This document shows positions 24,645 through 37,939 of a stretch of 64,000 nt of DNA, piece after piece. The DNA lies in assembly GCF_022201045.2 (NCBI RefSeq), contig NC_068557.1, positions 22,793,501 to 22,857,500 of the forward strand, written 5' to 3'. Position numbers and translations under genes: made by a program. Source of the stretch: Citrus sinensis. Taxonomy: Eukaryota > Streptophyta > Magnoliopsida > Sapindales > Rutaceae. The notes below the pieces were generated by a model that was not told the DNA's origin, did not search any database, and worked only from the letters and a program-made list of their open reading frames with translations. Each line of letters opens with the position of its first letter. Position 1 is the first letter of the stretch.

Positions 24645-27600
24645 TTAAGAATTTGAGTACACTTTTTCTATATACTTCTTGTTATATGTCTGTAGCATTC
24701 TTCATGTTTAATAGTATTTATGGGATTTCCTAAAGCTTTTCAAGAACTAGATGAATTTTATAATATCTGCTAAGTTCAGACTTCAGACGATCTACTGTAC
24801 CAAGTATTTTAGTTTAACTCTATTTTTGTTCATGATCAAGTTTCACTCATTCAAAGTTATGCCGAATTTTTAGATTTTGGTCTGATGTGAACATAATTCA
24901 GGATTTGACATGACTACATGAGCCTGTTGTGGGGCCCTTTTCTGTATTGTGTCTAGTCTAATTAATCATCCAGCTGATTAAACAGATAAAATAAAAATGA
25001 ATATAAAAAAGGAAATATAATTAATTTACAAAAAATAATGATTGAAGCTAATTTTTTTTTTCCCCTCTTCTCTTTTCTCCCAAAATTTTCTGCCTCAGTC
25101 ATTCTACTTCTTATGTCAAACTTTTGCTTGGACTCATGAACGTTTGATTATGATTACTCCCTGTGAAGCATTGAGTTGATGTGAAGTTCAAGCAATAACA
25201 TGTAGAACTGAAATTCTTTACAAATTTTGAAAGGCAAAGAATGTAAACACATTTTTCCTAACATATATACCAGAAAAAAATTCATGCCTTTGGCCTCGAG
25301 GCTTTACTATTGGCACTTTTGAGGGATTTTAGTGAGCGGCATGCTGAGGGGAAGCATCTGCTGACATATTTTTTTTTTGAGGGACATGGTGTACTGTTAG
25401 TGGACCTGCAGAGAGAGTCACAGTAATAGATGAACTTGAAAGTTAGGCAATCTACTACCAAGTACCAACCTATTTCAACTTTGATTAAGTTTGAGGACAG
25501 ATCTTTGAAATAGAATCTACAAAATTTTTTTTTTGAAAGGAGAATCTACAAAATTTTGATAGTAAACAAATAGAGAGATGAAAAAGAAATAAATAGAAGT
25601 GGGGTTGGTTTTTTGAACAACGGCCACTACAGCGGTTGATGAAACAAGACCACCGGAGGCACAGGAGACTGACTCACATGAACACCTGAAAGAAATTTTG
25701 ACAGATATTGGAGAAAGAGCTGGATCCCACACCTCTTCAGCTCTCCTTTTCTTACTTTTGATATTACCTCACAATGTGGAACAGTCTCAACTGTACTACA
25801 ACCAGCTGTTTGTTCCTTTCATAGTCTTTTACTATCAACATTTTCAGTCTCACTCCTCTTAAGGCAAATATCACCGTTGCTTTAGCCATAAACCACATTT
25901 TTTTCACATATAATAATTATCCACTATCCATCCATTTTTTTCTAATTTTTTTTAAAATATATAATTTTTTTTTTCTAAAACCCACCTGAAATTACATTTT
26001 TTTTCATTTTTCTACTTCTGTTTAGAATCCGTTAAGAAAATTAACAAAATATTGGTTAAATGACTTTTTTACCCTCAAATATAAAAGATAATTTATCCAT
26101 CGATCACCTATTTTTTTTTCGTATTTTTTCAAAAATACACAATTCTTAATTTTTTTTCTAACCTCCACTCGAAGTTGTATTATTTTACACATATCCACCA
26201 CTGTATCATTGTAAAATGACGATTTTACTCTTATGATGTTAGCAAAGTTATAACGATCTCCAAATGAAAGTGGAAAAATGAAAAGAAATGTAATTTCAGG
26301 TGGATTCCAACAAAAAAAAAATTGTGTATTTTTGAAAAACGGTGAAAAAACGGGTGGATGGTAGATAATTTCCCATAATAATATGGGTAAGTGGTTTAGA
26401 TCCCTTAACATACTTACAGTGTGAGCACATTATAATTATTATTTATCTGATAATTTGTTTTGAGCCCAAGATATTTAGGTTGTGCCATAACAGAACTATC
26501 TAAACAGTGTTTCTTGATATTTTGTTGTTGTTGTAATAATTGAAATCAATTTAAGACTATATTATCAATGAATGATGATCAATTCCCACAATATGGTGGG
26601 CTACCATTTCTGAGAACAATCAAACAGGATTTCCTTTTTAGAGGAAGAGAACAAGCAAGTAACTTTGAAAAAATGCCCAGAAGCGCACTATTTTTTACCC
26701 TCACTAGCAATAAAGAGGAAAATAGTAGAAATTAATGTGTCTTTCTGGGTCAGTGACTACTCAGTGGTCACACCCAACCACCCATTTCTCATGTTGAATG
26801 AACCTCTGCAAAGTGTCATTAAAAATGTGTCTTCCCAGTTTGTCATGTAAGTTCGTTTTGGTAACAACTGCCGCGTCCGTGAAAGTGAAGCCATTTACAT
26901 CAAAAAAGGGCCTCTTCATACAAATTAGGTTAATGACTCAAAAACGTGCGATGGGCAAAGGCTTTCACATCACATTACACAGAGAGTGCAGCACAGGATT
27001 GAGAATGAGTGGGGTGAGGGGGGAGACAATGATACTCTGAATTCTGAAATGCATAAATGTAATGTTTAGAAATTTGACAGCAAAAGAAATTGGGGGGGGG
27101 ATTGAGACAGCTAAAAATATCTGTCACTTTCTCACGTGGGAAGACTGCCAAACTTGCGTAAATTTTCAGGGGACTCACGTGGGAAAGCTGTACTACTTCA
27201 AAAATATACATTACGTTTACATTTGGAAATTACATTTTCACATTTACATATTTTTTCTTCCTTCACCTTTTGGCTTTTGCTTTGCTTTTTGTAATAATTT
27301 TAAGTTCTTTGCCAATTTTGATGCCCCCAAAAGTAAGCAAGCTTCAAAATCTTGCTTATGTCATAGATGCTTGAAAAGAACAACACTATGCATACGTATA
27401 TTTTGAATTGCATAAATATATTGTCTTTTTGCCTAATTTGTGAAGTGAAACTGAATTTTTTTTTTTGTTTGGGGTTTAAAACAAAGTGGGTTTTCCCCAT
27501 TGTTTGTACGCCCATTCAGAATGGACCCAAGCTCAAACAAGTAAGGCCCACTTTGTTGTGAGCCCGCGCCCAAAGAGTGTGAAATGGACACTTAGTATTT

Positions 27601-27725
27601 AAATCTCTAAGTACACCCGCCGATCTGAAAAAACGGTGCTGTTTCTCGATCAGAGGCATCGACGCGCCGAGTCGAAAAAATACATCGAGAGAGAGAAGGA
27701 AAGAACGAAAGAAAAGAAAGAAAGA
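24645..27725. other. Intergenic DNA between RLP29-like and COQ3
   Basis: AT-rich, with no gene. It contains the inverted-repeat element listed separately (25889-26398) and several homopolymer runs. Short open frames here have no recognisable family. The last ~150 bp before 27726 form the COQ3 leader. Confidence 0.5.
25889..26398. mobile_element. MITE-like inverted-repeat element
   Basis: The first ~115 bp and the reverse complement of the last ~115 bp match imperfectly over their whole length (shared blocks AAACCAC, AATTATC, CCACCTGAAATTACATTT, CATTTTTC). A third, diverged copy of the block lies inside near 26090-26190. The arrangement fits a foldback or MITE-type DNA element of about 510 bp. 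I could not define a target-site duplication, so the superfamily is open. Confidence 0.6.
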
Positions 27726-30700
27726 ATGGGTTCAAATTCAATCTCAAAAATGGCGGCGAGGCATCTCCGTATTCTTAGCGGATGTAACGGAGCTCTTCTC
27801 AGTGTCAGATTCTTCTCAGATTCCACTCTTGCTCAAGAACCGATTGCTTCAACGGCCATCGATTCAGCTTCAGTTTCGCCTTCTATTAACACAGCTGAAA
27901 ATCACAGCCAACTCAACAACAACAAGAAACATTCAGCTCCCTCCTCTTTGAAACATGCCGAACTCGCCAAATTCTCCGCCATTGCTGATACCTGGTTCAA
28001 TTTTTCTCTCATTTTCTGGTTAATATTTGCCGCTTTTCTATTTGATACGTGTATTATATGGATAATTAATTATAAAAATATTTTCTGTTATTGTTATCAA
28101 CGTTAGGTGGGACGCTGAAGGGCCGTATAAACCATTGCATGCCTTGAATCCTACCAGATTGGCTTTCATCCGCTCCACTCTTTGTCGACATTTCAGGTTC
28201 ATTTTCATTTGCCTCTTATTTATTTACTTGTTAAAATCAAAATCTACGATTTTTTCCCCCATATTGTTCTGGCTACTGTTAGCTTTAACTGTTGATACTT
28301 TTAGTATTCAAAATAAATATGGATCACCGCCCAGAGTGTCCATATTTTAGCTTCTTTTAATGGAGTTAATCACTTAATTGCCTTGCTATTAGAAAAATTC
28401 CTTAGATTGTTCAGAAGTAGCTTTCTATGGCAAAATTACGTTTTGGCAGAGGCAAGTTTGGTGCACGGTTACTTGTTTCTTTCTGAAGGGCCTCTGTTGA
28501 TTTGGATATGCCTTCTTTCTTTGCATTTATTATATTTTTCTTGAGTTATCTTTTATTATAAGAAGTGAAATTTCTCTCTCGTCCTTATTCTTTTGATTCT
28601 GATTGGTTTTCCTTGTTTCAGGAAAGATCCTTACTCTGCTAGGCCATTTGAAGGACTAAACATTGTTGATGTTGGGTGTGGAGGTGGAATCCTTTCAGAG
28701 GTATTTATTTATTTATTTAGTTTGTCTTTCCCTCACTTCAACTGCATCCAGAAAAAAAGAATACATTGTTTATGGGGGATTTCGAGTTCTTTCGTGATGA
28801 TATATAACATTCATGCATTCCTTTGTTTTTAATTTTTTTAGCATGATGGGTTTCAGCAATCACAAAACTGAAGTCTACTTTTTAGCTTCAATCCTGTATT
28901 TTTAGCTTCAATTATAGAGTACAAAATCGCTGACTGGGTAGATATATCTTATTACTGGTTATCTAACTCGCAAAATTGGCTAGAAGTTGATGCGAGGAAA
29001 GTTGAGTGGTAATAATGTTGTCAGGGAACGTAGGTATACACATGTAAATTTTAGCCATTTTCATACTGATTCATTTATTATTATTAATTTTTCACTGTTA
29101 TCATAAAATGGTTTCCAATAAGATGTTGTCTTCGGCTAATATTTATTCTTTCCGTTGCTGCTTCAGCCTTTGGCTCGAATGGGAGCTACTGTAACTGGCA
29201 TTGATGCTGTGGAGAAAAATATCAAGATCGCACGCCTGCATGCTGTATTGTCATTTTCTTATTTAGATCATGTCAAATTGATATGAATACATTTATATTT
29301 TCTAGCTAATTCTGGATTTAACATTTATTCTTTGCTGATGAATGTATGAAACTCAAATTGCCCCTGGAGGCAGTATTCTTGAATATTAAATTTCTCTAAG
29401 CACTATCACTCTAAATTACAAATTTTAATCTTTATATATGGGTTATATTCATTTTGCTTTCACTGATAGAGTTTTCGATTTTAACATACCATCTTTTGGA
29501 CAGGATTTGGATCCAGAGACTTCAACTATTGAGTACTGCTGCACAACAGCTGGTATATGCCAATCTAGTTCATCTCCTCTGTAGCCTGTAGGTCAAGCTT
29601 TCTAGTAATCTCAATTCTACATGCATTTAAATTCTTATTGCTGTGTTTGCAAATCTATCTTTCTTAATGGGTGGTTACATCCCTTTGTGTGGTGAACATA
29701 TTTGTGAGGATTGATGCTTGATTTTGTGCATTTATGCATTATGAGATCACAGTTTGGTAAAAGTTCTGATGAGAATTGATACCATTCTACGTTTCTGCTT
29801 GAGTGCAGTACCTTTTTGGAGTTTGTTTTGGTATTGCCATGTTATAGCTTGTTATAGATTGCTTTGCTGGTGCTTTAGTTTGTTAATGCATGTATGATTG
29901 AGGTGCCAAAGTTTATTAAAATACGTTTGCTACTCTCATGTCTTTTTCCTTCAAGCATCCATGAGAAAAACTTGAGGGCATTGTAAGCGATTACTTAGCA
30001 GTGGATAAAATCATAGAACTTGTAGTGATGTCAATATATTGGAGAGGAATGTCATACATGATTTTGGTGTGCTGATTGACTATGATATGGTGATAATTTC
30101 TACATCAAAAAGTCAAATGGTATCTTTATTTCCCCAGATATCTTTAGTTAGCTATTTATTGGTTCTGATTTTTCGCTCTAGAATGATTAATAAGTTTGGG
30201 TCATTCTTTATTCCAATACCTTTTATGATTACTTGTTTATTGCATAAATATAATTGAATGGACAGAGAAGCTCGTAGAGGAACAGAGGAAGTTCGATGCT
30301 GTGATTGGTTCAGAGGTGCTCACTCCCTTACTCCTCATCCATCCATATAATTGTATAGTGTATATGTATCCATGCATGTGTACAGTTTTTCTTGTGAAGA
30401 ATGAACATATTGTTTGCTCAAGTTTATGAAAATTGCTTACAACTTTATGGCCAATTTGATCATTTTCACTTCAGGTAATTGAGCATGTAGCAGATCCTGC
30501 TGAATTCTGCAAGTCTTTGTCTGCATTAACCGTATCTGAGGGAGCTACAGTGATTTCAACAATAAATCGTTCTGTGAGAGCATATGCAACTGCCATCATT
30601 GCAGCAGAACACATCCTCCATTGGGTATTATTCTGTTGCTCATTCAGGCAGTGGTATCTGTTGATTTGCATTTAGGGGCATATCTCACATCATAGAATAT

Positions 30701-31355
30701 TCTTTGCCTTTAGATTTCTCCATCACCTGAGATGATTCATCTCTAAACATTTTGATTTGTTCATTTATGAGTTCCTGTCAAATTCACTCTCATCAACATG
30801 CAGCCTTTAGTAGTGATATGATTTTTCAGCATAGAAGTTATTCAAGCTTACTATTGGTTGTATTTAAATTTTCATCTCATAATTGATAAAATGGATTATA
30901 GCTAAAATGAAATGTTTGATGATTTATTTAATAACATTTAACCATTGTTTCTATTGCTGGTCTTGTCATTAGGCCCAGCTTTTCCTCTCAAATCTTTCTA
31001 AGTGTGGTCATCATGTTAATCTGATGTTACTGTATGCTTGATTTGTTCAGCTTCCAAAAGGTACACATCAGTGGTCAAGTTTCCTTACTCCCGAAGAGCT
31101 CGTGCTAATTCTACAACGTGCTTCCATAGATGTAAGCCAAATATACACATTTTTTTTTTTCGCTTGGGTTGCTCGCTTTATCAACTCACACTCCTTGCAT
31201 TCATGTCGCTAACATTTTTTTGACTTTGATGATTGGGTTTATTCATCCAGGTTAAAGAGATGGCTGGATTTGTGTACAATCCTTTAACAGGAAGATGGTC
31301 TCTATCCGATGACATTAGTGTGAACTTCATCGCTTTTGGTACCAAAAATAGCTAG
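27726..31355 (+). CDS. COQ3: Ubiquinone biosynthesis O-methyltransferase, mitochondrial
   Basis: COQ3 carries out both O-methylation steps of ubiquinone synthesis with S-adenosylmethionine at the inner mitochondrial membrane. Exons: 27726-27994, 28107-28196, 28622-28700, 29167-29244, 29504-29552, 30266-30315, 30475-30624, 31051-31131 and 31251-31355. All phases agree and give 316 residues, close to the Arabidopsis length. The N-terminus (MGSNSISKMAARHLRILSGC) is basic and Ser/Arg-rich like a mitochondrial transit peptide; a second ATG begins MAARHLRI. The SAM-binding motif I is VDVGCGGGILSE, followed by GATVTGIDAVEKNIKIARLH (motif II) and AVIGSEVIEHVADP. The end region LPKGTHQWSSFLTPEEL and GRWSLSDDISVNFIAFGTK is typical of COQ3. 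No defects seen. Confidence 0.95.
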
Positions 31356-31958
31356 TAACAGATAAACTCTTCTGTAGTAACACTCTCTCTAATGCAGCTA
31401 ATGCTGTGTAATAAATTTTGCTCCCAATCATTTAACATAAGTTTTTTTGGTTAAATTATATTAGTTGAGCCGCCGGCTCAAGTTGCAACCATCATAAACC
31501 ACCCACCACGCTTTTTGTGTTGTATCGTGTTAAATCGTCTAAGTGATTTTCTTGGTAATGATTAAAAAAAAGAAAAAGAAAAAACAATGTCAATGTTTAG
31601 CATCCCTAGGATTTGTCGACTTGGCAACGATCAAGTATTATCTTATCAGCCGCGTCACATTGGGCCCCGCAAATAATTACGAAAGCAGCATTGCAGAACC
31701 TTGTGAGTTGTAAATTCACGTTTCCAGAAGAAACACTATGGTATGGTGTGACCAATGAAACTACCTTCACTTCACTCTGTGGATCACGACAACTTCAGCC
31801 GTTGATTCGGAGAGCATCACGACGCAATGCTGCTGCTCGGGCAAGAAAATTGACAGGTTTTAATTAATTAATAAATAGATAAGGTTTCGAGTAAAAACTT
31901 TTATGACATTAAAATAATTTCCATATCGATAATACGAAACACATTGCCTACGGGGCAG
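31356..31958. other. COQ3 3' region and probably the displaced CSY3 promoter
   Basis: The first ~150 bp are the COQ3 3' UTR. The rest, up to the MULE target site, was the upstream flank of the citrate synthase gene before the MULE inserted. One 84-codon open frame (from 31613) has no recognisable similarity and is not called. Confidence 0.45.
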
Positions 31959-31967
31959 TATTTTTAA

Positions 31968-32046
31968 GGGAAATTTACAAAAATAATCATTAATATTTTA
32001 TTATTTTCGTAATTAATCCTCTCAATTTTTTTCTATCAACATTAGC
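31968..32046 (+). repeat. MULE left terminal inverted repeat
   Basis: About 78 bp matching imperfectly the reverse complement of 40234-40313. The ends GGGAAATTTACA and the inner CTATCAACATTAG are exact matches; the middle is more diverged. Confidence 0.9.
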
Positions 32047-32386
32047 CAAACACAAGCCTTTCTTCCCAAATTACCCTTCTTTACAGAACAAAACCAACAT
32101 TGTTTCTCCCATCTCGCCAAACCAAAAGCAGTTTTTCATTCTTGAATCATCAGCCAACGGCAACCGCAAAAGACAACTGTGAAAGTGATATCCGATCATA
32201 ATCTATCCAGATTCAACACAAATCGACATCACTTACTGGTATGAATTATTTTTTGAACTTACTGAACTCAGTCGGGTGAATCTGAATTTGGCGACAGGCT
32301 GCCTGTCGCAGCAAAACTTGGAGATTTATTAAAATTGTATTATTTTAATTAGGACTGAAATAAATTTTTTTTTAATTTAAGGCTTA

Positions 32387-35023
32387 ATGGATTCAGTTGT
32401 ACTTGAATTGTGTTACGATGGTTGGTGGGAGACATTAGAGAATGGCTGTATGGAGTACGTGAATGGTAAAAATCAAGCTTTTTTGGTTGGAAAAAATTAC
32501 CTGTTTGATCAGTTATTGGCAAGAGTATACGAGGTGTTAAAAATAAATCCTAATGACTATAGTATCACAATGAAGACAACTTTGAGGTCTAGTAACACAT
32601 TATATCGTATATGTGCAATGCCCATGGATATATGTGATGATGAAATGGTGAGGGTTGTGTTGCATATGGCATCTGACGTAGCTAATTTTGGATGCATTCC
32701 TATATTCGTGACCACATCACCTCGAGTTCCGAGCGAAGGTATTGAGCCACATGTCGATACAGAAACTTCGTTTAGAGCAAATATGTCTGGCCCCGATAAT
32801 GATGAAGAGGTGTTGCCAAGGACAATATCGCTGCAGCAATATTACTCTCCAATCCACGACAATTATGACAACATTGATGATAATGGCGTTACGTTACAGG
32901 ATGTTGGAGCAACGGTATTTCCAATAACAACGTCGTTGGAGCAACAATATTCTCCGTATCACAACAATGATTTTCGGGACAATGATGATTTTCATAATGA
33001 GACAGAGGGGGATAATATTTGTGCAGAACCTTATAATAATACAAGGCGGGGCACTCGTTTCAATAATGATGGTGATGATGGAGGAGCCGGTCCTTCGAAT
33101 GTTCCGTCGTTTCAAGATGAGGATGAGTGTGAAGACAATACTCCTGTGAATAACAGAGGCAATAGACCTATTCCTTCTATGGTTCGATCGAGAAGGAGAA
33201 TTGACCCCCTTACAAGTCTTGCTCCAACTTTACCTTCGAACATGGTTGCTCCAAGCTTTGTTAGTAGTTGTGACTCAGATGATATCAGCGTGGGTAAGCT
33301 ATTTGCTGAGAAGAATGAGCTTATATTACAACTACGCAAGGTGGCCTTTAGAGATAAGTTTGATTTCAAGATTGCACGGTCTACTACGACACGTTTCGAG
33401 GCTCACTGTTGTTCAGAATCATGTAAATGGCGTATTCGAGCAACTAGAAGTTCGAACGAGCAACATGTTCCTTGGGTGGTGAAGAGAATTGATAATGTAC
33501 ACACTTGTCATAATGAGGTATTGGTTGATGGACGTCATCAAGTAAGGAGCCGGGTTGTCGGTCATATTATTGCAGAAAAGTATATTCAAGATAAGAGGAT
33601 TTATACTCCCAATGACATAAGAGCAGGTATGCAACAGGAATACGGTGTTCAGTTAACATACCAGCAGGCATATAGGGCGAGAGAAGTTGGTCTTGAAATA
33701 GTACGCGGCAACCCTGCAGAGTCATACAACTTGCTCCCTAAATACTCTCACGTACTAACTACAGCGAATGAGGGTACAGTCACTCACCTCGAGCAGGATG
33801 GAGATGGTAATTTCTTGTACTATTTTGTAGCACTCGGATCTTCCATCAAGGGGTTTATGCAGTACATTCGGCCTGTCATTGCTGTAGATGGTACTCATCT
33901 GAAGGGATTATATCGTGGAAGCATGTTCGTGGCAACATGTCTTGATGGTAACAATCAATTGTATCCGTTAGCCATTGGGATCATGGATTCAGAAAATAAT
34001 AATGCTTGGGAATGGTTTATGATGAAGTTACATGGAGTGATTGGTGATAGACCTGAGTTGGTAATTATCTCTGATCGATGCACTGCCATAAGGAGAGTCG
34101 TTCTTAAAGTATTTCACAATGCAACTCATGGCGTTTGTTTTTACCACGTCAAAGGTAACATTAAGTCACAATTTAGAATGTCCAAAGCTCTTTGGGATGA
34201 ATTTGAACCTGCCTTTATTAATGCAGCAAAAGCATATGGCCACGAGGAATTTAAGAGACAACTTGAAGGGTTGTGGATGATCCACTCGGGTGCGGCTGAT
34301 TACCTAGAAAATAATGTCGGTACGTGTAATTGGGCAAGGTCTCAGTTTCAAGGTAGGAGGTACAGCATTCTTACCACCAACATCGCGGAGAGTGTTAATG
34401 CTTTCATGAGGGAACCTCGAAAATTTCCTGTTACTCATCTTGTTGATCACTTCAGGAAAACATTGCAGCAATGGTTTTATGATAGAAAAATTGTGGCTGA
34501 ATCAATGACTACTCGGCTAACAACATGGGCGGATGAAATAGTCACTGAGAGGAGAACTATAGCTGAAAGAATGATAGTTCGGCCGGTGTCTCCGCATCGC
34601 TTTCAAGTTATAGGCGGTGGGCTTAAGGAAGGGTTGGTTGACTTGCAAAAGAGAACTTGCTCCTGCAGAGTGTTTCAGCTTGATCAGCTTGTGTGTGCTC
34701 ATGCAATTGCGGCGTGTCTAACACACCGGGTGGATTTTATTAACCTTTGCTCGGACTTTTACACTACAGAATCGTTGGCGATGGCTTATGCACAACCAGT
34801 GGAGCCAGTTGGTGATGTGGCTGATTGGGAAGTTCCAGATGAAATTCAGGAGCTGCAGGTATACCCACCAGTTGAGGCACCGCCACCTGGACGTCGTAAA
34901 GAGCGCAGAATACCCTCGGCTGGCGAGGACGTTGACCGGCGAACTGTAAGATGCGGCCGGTGTCATGAACTTGGCCATAATCGTAAGCGATGTAAGAATC
35001 CTATTGTGTCGACTCGAAGTTAG
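32387..35023 (+). CDS. mudrA: MuDR-type (MULE) transposase
   Basis: This enzyme cuts and moves the MULE. A single uninterrupted 878-residue frame. Order of parts: an N-terminal plant MuDR domain (about 1-90); an acidic, Asn-rich linker; the MuDR DNA-binding region (about 300-370, LFAEKNELILQLRKVAFRD); and the DDE core with the first Asp in VIAVDGTHLKGLYRG (~501), the second in VIISDRCTAIRR (~562) and a Glu in the NIAESVNAFMRE region (~670). A SWIM zinc finger follows (CSCRVFQLDQLVCAHAI, ~755) and a C-terminal CCHC knuckle (CGRCHELGHNRKRC, ~854). Length and motif order match complete family members, and I see no stops or missing catalytic residues, so it may be functional. Confidence 0.95.
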   Translation: MDSVVLELCYDGWWETLENGCMEYVNGKNQAFLVGKNYLFDQLLARVYEVLKINPNDYSITMKTTLRSSNTLYRICAMPMDICDDEMVRVVLHMASDVANFGCIPIFVTTSPRVPSEGIEPHVDTETSFRANMSGPDNDEEVLPRTISLQQYYSPIHDNYDNIDDNGVTLQDVGATVFPITTSLEQQYSPYHNNDFRDNDDFHNETEGDNICAEPYNNTRRGTRFNNDGDDGGAGPSNVPSFQDEDECEDNTPVNNRGNRPIPSMVRSRRRIDPLTSLAPTLPSNMVAPSFVSSCDSDDISVGKLFAEKNELILQLRKVAFRDKFDFKIARSTTTRFEAHCCSESCKWRIRATRSSNEQHVPWVVKRIDNVHTCHNEVLVDGRHQVRSRVVGHIIAEKYIQDKRIYTPNDIRAGMQQEYGVQLTYQQAYRAREVGLEIVRGNPAESYNLLPKYSHVLTTANEGTVTHLEQDGDGNFLYYFVALGSSIKGFMQYIRPVIAVDGTHLKGLYRGSMFVATCLDGNNQLYPLAIGIMDSENNNAWEWFMMKLHGVIGDRPELVIISDRCTAIRRVVLKVFHNATHGVCFYHVKGNIKSQFRMSKALWDEFEPAFINAAKAYGHEEFKRQLEGLWMIHSGAADYLENNVGTCNWARSQFQGRRYSILTTNIAESVNAFMREPRKFPVTHLVDHFRKTLQQWFYDRKIVAESMTTRLTTWADEIVTERRTIAERMIVRPVSPHRFQVIGGGLKEGLVDLQKRTCSCRVFQLDQLVCAHAIAACLTHRVDFINLCSDFYTTESLAMAYAQPVEPVGDVADWEVPDEIQELQVYPPVEAPPPGRRKERRIPSAGEDVDRRTVRCGRCHELGHNRKRCKNPIVSTRS

Positions 35024-37939
35024 TTGTATTTTGTGTGTTATTCGTTGGTTAAAACTATTATTGTTTTTGTGTTACGTTGGTTAAAACTGTTATTGTTTTT
35101 TGTATTTCGTTGGTTAAAATTGTTATTATTCATAAAACTTTATTTTATTTTAAAGTTCAAAATGTGAGGCATTAAAATTATATAAATTTCAACATTGAAA
35201 TTACTACATAGGTCTACAATATAATATCGTCATTAAATATATCAACCGCAATCTTCTTTCTAAAGTACTCGACATGACTAGCGTTAAACTCCAACCTAAG
35301 CCCGAACATTAAATACATCGTAACCATCAATACAAAAACACCGCAATCGCCAGTGCCTCTTTCTTGTTGCGGCGCGCTCTTAACTGCGATAACTTTCCAC
35401 GGGTCTTCACTCCGCAACTCAGGTCGTATATTGTAGAAGCCAACATATTCCAACCATCGAGGGAATATAACTTCAAGTGGCTTGAATTTCAACTTGTACC
35501 TTTTGTCGTCGCGAAATGTGAGTAATGAGTCATAAATCCAGACTTTATTTTTCCGAAAGTCAACTCGTGTTAGTACCCAATGCGCGCCGTCCAAGTTAAC
35601 AGGGATGAGTAACTGCATATAAAAATTAAAAAACATGTTCGTTATATATGAAATTGAAATACAACAAAGAAAAAACAACTCCTCGAATATTTTCAGTATA
35701 GAACATGTGAAATGTAATAAAATACATACCATATCGACATCCGTCATTGATTTTGACATTGTATGCTGTCGCCCACAAAGATAACTATTCAAGCGGTCGT
35801 CGAATACCATTGAATCGACTGCACAATTCCCGTTATTCCATAACTGATTCAAGAACACCTAGTACATAGATAACCAAGAAATGCATAAATTAATAAAACT
35901 TAAAGGCAATAATTAAAGAAATTAAATAGTATTTATAAGTTTTGTCGGCACGTTACCCAAAAAAATGTGTCCGTATGTGTGACACGTTGGAGTAAGGCAT
36001 TTGGATACTGCCGTTGTTTCTCGCTAATCAAGCGGAGATACTCGTGAATATGCTGTAGAGAAACAGAAATATTACGATTTTAAAAAAAAAATTATACACA
36101 AATCCACAACAGTATACACCACGAGGAAAATATAAATACCTCATCGCCTAGCCATGCCATCGAAGCTGTCCCCAAAATTATTTGAAAGAATGACCGCGGG
36201 TGCTGGATGTTCCGGCGGACTCTGATATCACCAGTGAACCATCGATCAAACTCAGCAAACAAACTAGAGTCCTCAAATCCTCTCAGTGGATTTACATCCA
36301 CACTCGTATTCATGTCAATCGCATGCTCCATGATTTGGGGTCGAGGTAACCTCCGGACGTTCTGTCCTCGCCTGACCGGAGGAATCATGTAAGGACTGTT
36401 ATAAACATACGACGGTATGTACACGCGGCCGAACTTACTAACGCCCGGAGGCACCTCTGTGAACACCTGCACGCTCTCCCCACTAACATCCCCGTAGAAA
36501 CTAACCAATGACGTGGGCGTAGACAAATTTTCATTGCCCACGTCAGTATACACTCCATAGTCATCCGGGGCCTGTACAATCGCCAAAAAGAACATATTAA
36601 ATAATTATCAAATTAAAAGTTAAACGAACATAATTATTTAATTTAAATTAGCTTACCGCATACGAGCGTGCAGTGGGAGAATCCTTATTTGGACGTTTAG
36701 AAAATGTGTCGATGAAGCCAACAACGGTTTCTTTAAAATCTTTTAATTCTGACTTTATTTCATACACGTTACGATCAATCTTATCCAGCCGTCGTCGTAC
36801 GTAATCATTAAACTGCTTTGTCCTCGACTAATACAAAAGAAAAAAATAAAACTTTAGAATAACAATAAAAAAATAATAACAACCAAAGTGAAAAATATCG
36901 TATATTATTTATAACCTCAGAATCCCGTGCGTCATCAGAGTTGTCTGTTTGCTGCGGGTGGTCATCAACAGTCACCTCATCTTCAAAAGTGTCATGACGC
37001 TGCTCAAAAGTGTCATGACGCTGCTCTGGTATTGGGTTTGGTATGTTGTCATGATCGTCATGCTCGTCCGATTGTCTTGTAACCGACGGCATCGTGTTGA
37101 TTAAGGGTTGGTGCTATATAAAGTATCATTTAAAATTACTAAATGAAAAGTCAAAAATTTCGATAAAAAAAAATTTTGTACTTACAGTATACCGACCTTA
37201 TGAACCCAGTCTGGAATGCTTAGCAAGTAATTCTTCACAGAGAGCCAATATTTTCTGCTACTCTCTTTTGAATTTGGCTCAAGAGTTTGTAAAACGTCCG
37301 TCTGCCATAAATTTAATTGAAAAATTTAAGTAAGTATACCCAACTTAAATTTAGTAAAGTTAAAAAAATAAGTAATACATATTACTTACAAGACGAGATT
37401 CGTCGTTGAAGAACGAATAAACCTCCGCAAAGTTGATTCTCGAAGACGCCATAGGCTTCCATTGCAGAATGCGGGGAATCTTACTCTTCGTTTTGACGAC
37501 CCATGTTGATGGTAACCCTCCGATTGCTTCATAAATCCAAGCCTACAACAACCAAAGTGAAAAATCAAATAAAACAACTATCAAATATTTAATACTATAA
37601 AACTTATTAATAAACAAAAAAAAGCACCTGCACCCCAGACGTAAATCCGTAAAGATTGTATTTTTCAATATTATGATCTGGATTTTTCAACCGAATCTTC
37701 TTAAATTTCTCGTCTTTTTCGAATAGTGCATTGTCAAGACTCTCGTAAATCATTTCCCACGACAATAGACCCCATGGACGCTTTCGGAAGTACTGAATAT
37801 CATCAACTTGGTCAAGCCAATCGAAATTAATTTGACAGTGATTTTTTCTTGCATTTAGTACTCTGTCCGCAAAATAAAACAGCGCAATCTTTAATGCGTC
37901 CATATCGTCTATTTCCTCGAAATTCAACTCCTTAAATAC

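Noticed and set aside
31613-31867. 84-codon frame before the MULE
   Set aside because: No recognisable domain or splice context; more likely displaced promoter DNA.
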